From NCBI GenBank assembly GCA_900541035.1, contig UQIN01000031.1, positions 1-20,464 on the forward strand: DNA of 20,464 nucleotides, in the 5' to 3' direction. The notes beneath the pieces were generated by a model, which saw nothing but the letters and a program-made list of their open reading frames with translations, had not been told where the DNA came from and ran no database searches. Position 1 is the first letter of the stretch. Each line of letters begins with the position of its first letter. This document shows positions 7,607 to 13,259 of this stretch, piece after piece. The stretch is from an uncultured Collinsella sp. (lineage in GTDB: Bacteria; Actinomycetota; Coriobacteriia; Coriobacteriales; Coriobacteriaceae). Made by a program: the position numbers and the translations under genes.

Positions 7607-7681
7607 TGTCAGCAAGCAGCGTCCGCTATGGAGGGGCGCTGAGAGATTCGGCCGAAAGGCCCGAAAGAAAGGTAGGAGGCC
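7607..7681 (+). promoter_or_regulatory. arcA1 structured leader and strong ribosome binding site
   Basis: The untranslated leader can form two hairpins. Positions 7617-7624 pair with 7634-7641 (8 bp with one T-G pair). GGCC at 7650-7653 pairs with 7658-7661 around a GAAA loop, extended by TTC/GAA with one bulged base. AGGAGG follows five bases before the ATG. The same two hairpins recur in the arcA2 leader with altered sequence. Confidence 0.55.
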
Positions 7682-8930
7682 ATGACGAAAGGTCTGCACG
7701 TGCCTTCCGAGATCGGCAAGCTCAGGAAGGTCTGCCTGCACCGTCCCGGCGACGAGCTCCTCAACCTGCCGCCCGACGAGCTCGAGCGACTCCTGTTCGA
7801 CGACGTCCCGTTCCTGGAGGTCGCGCAGCAGGAGCACGACACCTTCGCCCAGATCCTGAGGGACCAGGGCGTGGAGGTCCTCTATCTCGAGAACCTCGTC
7901 GCCGAGGTGTTCGACCAGGTCCCCGGCGCCCGCGCCGAGTTCACCGACCAGTACATCGCCGAGGCCGGCATCCGCGGCCAGCACATGCCGCAGATCGTCC
8001 GCGAGAAGCTGGACTCCATCGAGGACAACCTCGAGTTCGTCAAGAAGACCATGGCCGGCATGACCAAGGCCGAGATCGACATGCCCCTCACGGCGTCCAC
8101 GACCCTCGACTCCCTGGTCAACTCCGAGTCCGAGTCCGACCTGATCATCGACCCGATGCCCAACCTCTACTTCACCCGCGACCCGTTCGCGGTCGTCGGC
8201 GAGGGCGTCAACCTCAACCGCATGTACTCGGTCACCCGCAACCGCGAGACCCTGTACGGCAAGTACATCTTCAAGTACCACCCCGACTACAAGGACGTCT
8301 CGCTGTACTTCCGCCGCGACTGCCAGTTCCACACCGAGGGCGGCGACGTGCTGAACATCAACGAGAAGACCCTCGCCGTCGGCATCTCCCAGCGCACCCA
8401 GGCCGCCGCGATCGACGTCATGGCCCAGAACATCTTCTGGAACTCCGACTCCAAGGTCGAGCGCATCCTGGCCTTCGACATCCCGGTCTCGCGCGCCTTC
8501 ATGCACCTCGACACGGTCTTCACCCAGATCGACGTCGATAAGTTCACGATCCACCCCGCCATCATGGGCACCCTGCGCGTCTACGAGCTGACCGCCGGCA
8601 AGAACCCGGGCGACGTGAACATCCGCCTGATCGAGGACACCCTCGAGCACGTCCTGGAGGACGCCACCGGCGTCGACCAGGTCAAGCTGATCCCCTGCGG
8701 CGGCGGCGACCCGATCGCGGCCTCCCGCGAGCAGTGGAACGACGGCTCCAACACCCTGTGCGTCGAGCCCGGCAAGATCTGCGTCTACGCCCGCAACACC
8801 GTCACCAACGACGTGCTGTACAAGGAGGGCCTGGACCTTCTCGTCGTGCCCTCCGCCGAGCTCTCCCGCGGCCGCGGCGGCCCGCGCTGCATGAGCATGC
8901 CCTTCTGGCGCGAGGACCTCTAAGTCTTTC
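7658..8930 (+). repeat. Direct repeat, copy 1 (arcA1 and its ribosome site)
   Basis: This 1273-base block appears identical to 10746-12018. It starts at GGCCCG, 24 bases before the arcA ATG, and ends 7 bases after the stop. Sequence on both sides diverges immediately. The two copies are 3088 bases apart start to start and in the same orientation. Confidence 0.93.
7682..8923 (+). CDS. arcA: Arginine deiminase, copy 1
   Basis: A 413-residue cytoplasmic arginine deiminase that converts L-arginine to citrulline and ammonia, the first step of the ADI pathway. Catalytic residues match the Pseudomonas enzyme: Asp167 in FTRDPF, Glu219 in FHTEGGD, His275 in FMHLDTVF, and the nucleophile Cys403 in RGGPRCMSMPF near the C-terminus. 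Length is normal. AGGAGG sits five bases before the ATG. The protein is the same, residue for residue, as copy 2 at 10770-12011. Codons are overwhelmingly C-ending, far more than in flanking genes, which suggests very high expression. A terminator follows at 8983-9016, then the aminotransferase gene. This copy lacks arcB next to it, so it may supply extra deiminase or serve another condition. Confidence 0.97.
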   Translation: MTKGLHVPSEIGKLRKVCLHRPGDELLNLPPDELERLLFDDVPFLEVAQQEHDTFAQILRDQGVEVLYLENLVAEVFDQVPGARAEFTDQYIAEAGIRGQHMPQIVREKLDSIEDNLEFVKKTMAGMTKAEIDMPLTASTTLDSLVNSESESDLIIDPMPNLYFTRDPFAVVGEGVNLNRMYSVTRNRETLYGKYIFKYHPDYKDVSLYFRRDCQFHTEGGDVLNINEKTLAVGISQRTQAAAIDVMAQNIFWNSDSKVERILAFDIPVSRAFMHLDTVFTQIDVDKFTIHPAIMGTLRVYELTAGKNPGDVNIRLIEDTLEHVLEDATGVDQVKLIPCGGGDPIAASREQWNDGSNTLCVEPGKICVYARNTVTNDVLYKEGLDLLVVPSAELSRGRGGPRCMSMPFWREDL

Positions 8931-8955
8931 AGGACCCGTACAGGTCATAATACAT

Positions 8956-8977
8956 ACATCTAGCTGCCATTAGATGT
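8956..8977 (+). other. Small hairpin after arcA1
   Basis: ACATCTA (8956-8962) pairs with TAGATGT (8971-8977), loop of eight. It lies just before the stronger terminator hairpin and may stabilise the arcA1 mRNA end. Confidence 0.35.
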
Positions 8978-8982
8978 CTCCC

Positions 8983-9016
8983 ATTGGGGCGGTGCGGGTT
9001 TTCGCACCGCCCCAAT
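8983..9016 (+). terminator. Terminator-like hairpin between arcA1 and the aminotransferase
   Basis: ATTGGGGCGGTGCG (8983-8996) pairs perfectly with CGCACCGCCCCAAT (9003-9016), loop GGTTTT. Only CTTG follows, so termination is probably partial. It would lower aminotransferase expression relative to arcA1. Confidence 0.7.
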
Positions 9017-9071
9017 CTTGTATGAGGGACGTCAACACGATTGGATGACTGCTTTTGTAAGGAGCTTGGCC

Positions 9072-10196
9072 ATGGACATCAAGACGATTGGCGTTGAGGA
9101 ATGGCTCAACGTTTGGGAGAAAAGTGCCACGTGGGACATCGCCCAGTCGACGATCTCGTCGCTCACCATGGGCGAGCTGCGCGCGCTCGATGAGCAGGAC
9201 GGCGCCACGTTCTACGAGCGCTTGGACCGCGAGAAGATGAACTACGGCTGGATCGAGGGCTCGCCGGAGTTTAAGGCCGTGGTTGCCAAGCTGTATCGTC
9301 GGGAGGTCAATCCCGACCACATTCTGCAGACCAATGGCTGCACGGGTGCGAACCTCAACGCCATCATGGCCGTGGTCGAGCCCGGCGACCACGTTATCGC
9401 CGAGTGGCCCACCTACGCGCCGCTCTACGAGATTCCGCGCACGCTGGGCGCCGAGGTCGAGTATTGGGAGCTTTGCGAGGAACTCGGCTGGAAGCCCGAT
9501 ATCGAGGAACTCAAGCGCTTGGTGCGCCCCAACACCAAGCTTATCTGCATAAACAACGCATCGAACCCCATCGGTACGGTGCTCGATACCGATATGCTCG
9601 GCCAGATTGCCGAGATCGCCCGTTCGGTGGGCGCCTACGTGCTGTGCGACGAGGTGTATCTGCCGCTCGAAAACACTGAGTCCTTTATGTCGATGGTCGA
9701 CGTGTACGAGAGGGCCATTGTCACCAACTCGTTGTCGAAGACCTATTCGACGCCTGCGGCCCGCGTGGGCTGGGTCGTGGCCGACGAAGAGGTGTCCAAC
9801 CGCATCCGTACCTATCGCGATTACACCATGATCTGCGGCGGTGTGTTCAACGACGCCTTGGCGACCTATGTGCTTGAGCACAAGGACAAGATCCTCGAGC
9901 GCAATCGCAAGATCGTGTTTGGCAACCGCGATATCGCGCAGGCTTGGATCGATACGCAGCATCGCGTTTCCTGGACGGCCCCACAAGGCGTGTCTACCTC
10001 GTTTATCCAGCTGGATATTCCCGAGGACGACGAGGAGTTCTGCAAGCGCCTGCTGTCCGAGAGGGGAGTGCTGCTGGTCCCCGGTAGCCGTTTTGAGCTT
10101 CCCTGCGGCGCACGCCTGGGCTACTGCGCGAGCGAGGACGTTCTGCGCGAGGGCCTGAGGCTTTTGGGCGAGGCGCTGGCGGAGTTCGATCGCTAG
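9072..10196 (+). CDS. PLP-dependent class I/II aminotransferase, arcT-like
   Basis: A 374-residue fold-type I aminotransferase. The PLP lysine is Lys223 in NSLSKTYSTPAARVGW. Asn165-Pro166 in NNASNPIGT and Asp193 in CDEVY are the usual cofactor contacts, and NGCTGAN (88-94) forms the phosphate-binding turn. I chose the ATG at 9072 because AAGGAG lies seven bases upstream; a TTG at 9018 would add 18 residues and begins directly after the terminator stem. Its position between two arcA genes recalls arcT, the putative transaminase of the Lactobacillus sakei arcABCTDR cluster. The substrate is unknown; ornithine, citrulline, arginine or a keto acid made during arginine breakdown are guesses from context. 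It probably depends on read-through from arcA1, since I see no separate promoter. Confidence 0.85.
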   Translation: MDIKTIGVEEWLNVWEKSATWDIAQSTISSLTMGELRALDEQDGATFYERLDREKMNYGWIEGSPEFKAVVAKLYRREVNPDHILQTNGCTGANLNAIMAVVEPGDHVIAEWPTYAPLYEIPRTLGAEVEYWELCEELGWKPDIEELKRLVRPNTKLICINNASNPIGTVLDTDMLGQIAEIARSVGAYVLCDEVYLPLENTESFMSMVDVYERAIVTNSLSKTYSTPAARVGWVVADEEVSNRIRTYRDYTMICGGVFNDALATYVLEHKDKILERNRKIVFGNRDIAQAWIDTQHRVSWTAPQGVSTSFIQLDIPEDDEEFCKRLLSERGVLLVPGSRFELPCGARLGYCASEDVLREGLRLLGEALAEFDR

Positions 10197-10201
10197 GATT
10201 C

Positions 10202-10245
10202 CGATGGTCTTCGGGGGCCTTATCCAAATTAGCCGAAGATTATCG
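10202..10245 (+). other. Imperfect hairpin just before the arcT-like gene's terminator
   Basis: CGAT and TCTTCGG (10202-10205, 10208-10214) pair with CCGAAGA and ATCG (10233-10239, 10242-10245), separated by a 2x2 internal loop. It abuts the terminator at 10247. Confidence 0.4.
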
Positions 10246-10246
10246 A

Positions 10247-10286
10247 AAACGGACCCGTTTCCCTAGGGGAAGCGGGTCCGTTTTTC
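10247..10286 (+). terminator. Intrinsic terminator of the arcA1-arcT-like unit
   Basis: AAACGGACCCG (10247-10257) pairs perfectly with CGGGTCCGTTT (10273-10283). The stem continues inward through TTCCC/GGGAA pairs to a three-base loop. A TTTTT run follows. This is the clearest terminator in the locus and isolates arcA1 from arcA2. Confidence 0.95.
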
Positions 10287-10363
10287 TATACCGAGAAGTC
10301 AAGTTGTTACAAATGAGGCCATAAGGCGAGCCGGTATCCGATGGGCCTTATACTGAGCTTCCG

Positions 10364-10396
10364 GTGAACGGTATCAAGCGTCTGGTAAACGGTAAT
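10364..10396 (-). promoter_or_regulatory. Distal operator-like pair upstream of arcA2
   Basis: GAACGG (10366-10371) and AAACGG (10387-10392) are 21 bases apart, the same spacing as the promoter-proximal CCGTTC pair but in opposite orientation. GTGAACGGTATC here is identical to 7219-7230. Binding of the same regulator, perhaps with DNA looping to the proximal pair about 250 bases away, is inferred. Confidence 0.5.
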
Positions 10397-10515
10397 TTGT
10401 TACCAGAAATGAATAGGACAAACTTTTTTCTGAATAAAAATGAAAATGGTTGAGACGCGGTATGAATCGCTAATTCTATTCATAGCTTTATTGGAAATAT
10501 GCAATTTGAGGGTGG

Positions 10516-10587
10516 TTTAATAAAGTTAAGTTCCATTTGTTATTTGGATTGAAAACGCGTTTAAGCACGTAAATAAACTTTATTAAA
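10516..10587. repeat. Exact 12-base inverted repeat in the arcA2 upstream region
   Basis: TTTAATAAAGTT (10516-10527) is the exact reverse complement of AACTTTATTAAA (10576-10587), with 48 bases between. It lies above the promoter, so it is unlikely to be transcribed from it; paired protein sites are possible. No counterpart is seen upstream of arcA1. Confidence 0.5.
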
Positions 10588-10617
10588 TCAAAGTGTGCCA
10601 TGCGTGAAGTATATGTG

Positions 10618-10687
10618 TATGCCGTTCACCCCTCATATAAAACCGTTCGGGGGCGAGGTGGAAGTATGAACTGATTTTGGATATAAA
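10618..10687 (+). promoter_or_regulatory. arcA2 promoter with paired CCGTTC half-sites
   Basis: CCGTTC half-sites at 10622-10627 and 10643-10648 are 21 bases apart. The block 10642-10663 matches the arcA1 block exactly, and the -10 box TATAAA (10682-10687) lies 40 bases from the block start, as in arcA1. Sequence between these elements differs from arcA1, so the elements look selected rather than just copied. Confidence 0.75.
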
Positions 10688-10693
10688 TATGTC

Positions 10694-10769
10694 GTCAGCA
10701 ATAACGCCTCACACGGAGGGGCGCTAACGAATCGGCCCTGACAGGGGCCCGAAAGAAAGGTAGGAGGCC
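10694..10769 (+). promoter_or_regulatory. arcA2 structured leader and ribosome binding site
   Basis: Positions 10702-10710 can pair with 10718-10726 (nine pairs, one A-C mismatch, one T-G), matching the first arcA1 leader hairpin. A second GC-rich hairpin at about 10732-10752 precedes AGGAGG, as in arcA1 but with a different loop. Confidence 0.5.
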
Positions 10770-12018
10770 ATGACGAAAGGTCTGCACGTGCCTTCCGAGA
10801 TCGGCAAGCTCAGGAAGGTCTGCCTGCACCGTCCCGGCGACGAGCTCCTCAACCTGCCGCCCGACGAGCTCGAGCGACTCCTGTTCGACGACGTCCCGTT
10901 CCTGGAGGTCGCGCAGCAGGAGCACGACACCTTCGCCCAGATCCTGAGGGACCAGGGCGTGGAGGTCCTCTATCTCGAGAACCTCGTCGCCGAGGTGTTC
11001 GACCAGGTCCCCGGCGCCCGCGCCGAGTTCACCGACCAGTACATCGCCGAGGCCGGCATCCGCGGCCAGCACATGCCGCAGATCGTCCGCGAGAAGCTGG
11101 ACTCCATCGAGGACAACCTCGAGTTCGTCAAGAAGACCATGGCCGGCATGACCAAGGCCGAGATCGACATGCCCCTCACGGCGTCCACGACCCTCGACTC
11201 CCTGGTCAACTCCGAGTCCGAGTCCGACCTGATCATCGACCCGATGCCCAACCTCTACTTCACCCGCGACCCGTTCGCGGTCGTCGGCGAGGGCGTCAAC
11301 CTCAACCGCATGTACTCGGTCACCCGCAACCGCGAGACCCTGTACGGCAAGTACATCTTCAAGTACCACCCCGACTACAAGGACGTCTCGCTGTACTTCC
11401 GCCGCGACTGCCAGTTCCACACCGAGGGCGGCGACGTGCTGAACATCAACGAGAAGACCCTCGCCGTCGGCATCTCCCAGCGCACCCAGGCCGCCGCGAT
11501 CGACGTCATGGCCCAGAACATCTTCTGGAACTCCGACTCCAAGGTCGAGCGCATCCTGGCCTTCGACATCCCGGTCTCGCGCGCCTTCATGCACCTCGAC
11601 ACGGTCTTCACCCAGATCGACGTCGATAAGTTCACGATCCACCCCGCCATCATGGGCACCCTGCGCGTCTACGAGCTGACCGCCGGCAAGAACCCGGGCG
11701 ACGTGAACATCCGCCTGATCGAGGACACCCTCGAGCACGTCCTGGAGGACGCCACCGGCGTCGACCAGGTCAAGCTGATCCCCTGCGGCGGCGGCGACCC
11801 GATCGCGGCCTCCCGCGAGCAGTGGAACGACGGCTCCAACACCCTGTGCGTCGAGCCCGGCAAGATCTGCGTCTACGCCCGCAACACCGTCACCAACGAC
11901 GTGCTGTACAAGGAGGGCCTGGACCTTCTCGTCGTGCCCTCCGCCGAGCTCTCCCGCGGCCGCGGCGGCCCGCGCTGCATGAGCATGCCCTTCTGGCGCG
12001 AGGACCTCTAAGTCTTTC
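10746..12018 (+). repeat. Direct repeat, copy 2 (arcA2 and its ribosome site)
   Basis: This block appears identical to 7658-8930 over 1273 bases, covering the ribosome site, the whole arcA coding region and 7 bases past the stop. The tight match of identity to the gene suggests gene conversion or a very recent copy. Confidence 0.93.
10770..12011 (+). CDS. arcA: Arginine deiminase, copy 2
   Basis: Same 413-residue enzyme as copy 1, with Asp167, Glu219, His275 and Cys403 intact. It opens the cluster arcA-arcB-arcD, the usual order for arginine fermentation: deiminase makes citrulline, arcB cleaves it to ornithine and carbamoyl phosphate, and the carrier swaps ornithine for arginine. It has its own operator, promoter and leader, which match copy 1 in layout. 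The strongly C-ending codon choice also creates long open frames on the opposite strand that are not genes. Two hairpins follow in the 105-base spacer before arcB, but no T run, so read-through is likely. Confidence 0.97.
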   Translation: MTKGLHVPSEIGKLRKVCLHRPGDELLNLPPDELERLLFDDVPFLEVAQQEHDTFAQILRDQGVEVLYLENLVAEVFDQVPGARAEFTDQYIAEAGIRGQHMPQIVREKLDSIEDNLEFVKKTMAGMTKAEIDMPLTASTTLDSLVNSESESDLIIDPMPNLYFTRDPFAVVGEGVNLNRMYSVTRNRETLYGKYIFKYHPDYKDVSLYFRRDCQFHTEGGDVLNINEKTLAVGISQRTQAAAIDVMAQNIFWNSDSKVERILAFDIPVSRAFMHLDTVFTQIDVDKFTIHPAIMGTLRVYELTAGKNPGDVNIRLIEDTLEHVLEDATGVDQVKLIPCGGGDPIAASREQWNDGSNTLCVEPGKICVYARNTVTNDVLYKEGLDLLVVPSAELSRGRGGPRCMSMPFWREDL

Positions 12019-12023
12019 CGTTT

Positions 12024-12071
12024 CCGGTGCGGTCCCCCTACAACCGCACCGGTTTCGCCCGTCAAACGGGC
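12024..12071 (+). other. Tandem hairpins between arcA2 and arcB
   Basis: CCGGTGCGGT (12024-12033) pairs with ACCGCACCGG (12043-12052), and GCCCGT (12057-12062) pairs with ACGGGC (12066-12071). There is no T run directly after either. They could set the arcA:arcB ratio by partial termination or by protecting the arcA2 mRNA end after cleavage. Confidence 0.55.
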
Positions 12072-12116
12072 AACACTAATACTTACGTAATTCATTTTTT
12101 CGAAAGGAAACGAACC

Positions 12117-13112
12117 ATGGGTGTTAACCTCTCCGGCCGTAGCTTCCTCAAGCTCCTCGACCTCTCCACCGAGGAGATCGAGTACTTGCTCAAGCTTTCC
12201 AAGAACTTCAAGGACATGAAGCGCGCTGGCGTTCCGCACCGCTATCTCGAGGGCAAGAACATCGTTCTGCTCTTCCAGAAGACCTCCACTCGTACCCGCT
12301 GCGCCTTCGAGGTCGGCGGCATGGATCTGGGCATGGGCGTCACCTACCTCGATCCCGGTTCGTCGCAGATGGGCAAGAAGGAGTCCATCGAGGACACCGC
12401 CCGCGTTCTCGGCCGCATGTATGACGGCATCGAGTTCCGTGGCTTTGCCCAGGACGACGTCGAGGAGCTCGCTGCCAAGTCCGGCGTGCCCGTGTGGAAC
12501 GGCCTGACCACCGAGTGGCACCCCACCCAGATGCTCGCCGACATCCTGACCGTCCAGGAGAACTTCAACTACGACATCAAGGGCAAGACCCTCGTCTTCA
12601 TGGGCGACTGCAAGAACAATGTCGCTCGCTCCCTCATGGTTGTCTGCTCCAAGCTCGGCATGAACTTCGTGGCCTGCGGCCCCGAGGAGTGCATGCCCGC
12701 TGACGACGTCATCGAGGCCTGCAAGCCCATCGCCGAGGCCAACGGCTGCACCATCAAGCTGACCACTGACGTCAAGGACGGCGTCACCGGTGCCGATGTT
12801 ATCTACACCGATGTGTGGGTCTCCATGGGCGAGCCCGACGAGGTCTGGGCCGAGCGCATCGCTCAGCTCACCCCGTATCGCGTTACCTCCGAGGTCATGG
12901 CTATGGCCAACCCGGGTGCCATCTTCCTGCACTGCCTGCCCAGCTTCCACGACACCAACACCACGATTGGCGCCGAGAAGTGCGAGCAGTTCGGCATCAC
13001 CGAGCAGGAGGTCACCGACGAGGTCTTCGAGAGCCCCGCTTCCAAGGTCTTCGACGAGGCCGAGAACCGCATGCACACCATCAAGGCTGTCATGTACGCC
13101 ACGCTCAAGTAA
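12117..13112 (+). CDS. arcB: Ornithine carbamoyltransferase (catabolic context)
   Basis: A 331-residue ornithine carbamoyltransferase. STRTR at 57-61 binds carbamoyl phosphate, HPTQ is at 135-138, SMG at 236-238 binds ornithine, and HCLPSFHD (272-279) carries the active-site Cys273. Placed between arcA and the arcD-like carrier, it probably runs in the catabolic direction, splitting citrulline into ornithine and carbamoyl phosphate. Sequence alone cannot separate arcB from biosynthetic argF. I chose the ATG at 12117 because AAAGGAAA lies about nine bases upstream and the family N-terminus begins there. Codon use is strongly biased, like arcA but somewhat less extreme. A weak hairpin follows before arcD. 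Confidence 0.95.
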   Translation: MGVNLSGRSFLKLLDLSTEEIEYLLKLSKNFKDMKRAGVPHRYLEGKNIVLLFQKTSTRTRCAFEVGGMDLGMGVTYLDPGSSQMGKKESIEDTARVLGRMYDGIEFRGFAQDDVEELAAKSGVPVWNGLTTEWHPTQMLADILTVQENFNYDIKGKTLVFMGDCKNNVARSLMVVCSKLGMNFVACGPEECMPADDVIEACKPIAEANGCTIKLTTDVKDGVTGADVIYTDVWVSMGEPDEVWAERIAQLTPYRVTSEVMAMANPGAIFLHCLPSFHDTNTTIGAEKCEQFGITEQEVTDEVFESPASKVFDEAENRMHTIKAVMYATLK

Positions 13113-13128
13113 GAGCATCTAGCATCTC

Positions 13129-13158
13129 GCTCGCGGTGTATTGCTGCACACCCCGAGC
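13129..13158 (+). other. Imperfect hairpin between arcB and arcD
   Basis: GCTCGCGGTGT (13129-13139) pairs with ACACCCCGAGC (13148-13158) with one C-C mismatch; loop of eight. GGCTTTG follows. Likely a weak terminator or mRNA-end stabiliser within the operon. Confidence 0.5.
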
Positions 13159-13259
13159 GGCTTTGTCTGGTAAATATCTCGCGTCGGGCGGTGGGCACGG
13201 CACGGAAGATCCGCTTCGCGCGAGAAAGTTAAATGATTTATGAAGGGGGGATGAGAACC

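Larger units (their letters stand above)
7171..7681. other. Divergent ppk1/arcA1 intergenic region
   Basis: About 510 bases with no credible gene. The left end carries the ppk1 promoter. GTGAACGGTATC occurs at 7219-7230. Positions 7240-7500 are markedly AT-rich compared with the coding regions. From 7531 the region matches the arcA2 upstream region in short blocks: two CCGTTC half-sites, a -10 box, a leader hairpin and the ribosome site. The AT-rich middle may be a bending or upstream-activation segment; that is inference. Confidence 0.6.
10287..10769. other. AT-rich upstream region of arcA2
   Basis: No gene is visible in about 480 bases. From left to right it holds: a distal operator-like pair (10364-10396), overlapped by a CTGGTAA/TTACCAG dyad (10382-10406); an AT-rich stretch with a 12-base exact inverted repeat (10516-10527 and 10576-10587); the proximal operator and promoter (10618-10687); and a structured leader. 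The AT-rich segment is unlike the surrounding GC-rich genes and parallels the one upstream of arcA1. Confidence 0.6.

Noticed and set aside
10364..10396. Arginine repressor (ARG box) sites upstream of arcA2
   Set aside because: The ARG box consensus (TGAAT..ATTCA type) is not matched; the repeated core is GAACGG.
7658..12018. Composite transposon or tandem amplification created by an insertion sequence
   Set aside because: There is no transposase, no terminal inverted repeats and no target duplication around either copy. The repeat ends track the gene instead.
7658..12018. Assembly error creating a false second arcA
   Set aside because: Each copy has its own unique flanks with conserved but non-identical promoters and leaders, which an assembly artefact would not generate. 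It should still be confirmed with long reads.
10695..13118. An 807-residue open frame on the minus strand opposite arcA2 and arcB (and a similar one at 7457-8650)
   Set aside because: It mirrors genes with extreme C-ending codons, which removes stops on the opposite strand. Its composition is Val/Leu/Asp/Gly-rich without a domain, and both arcA copies give the same shadow.
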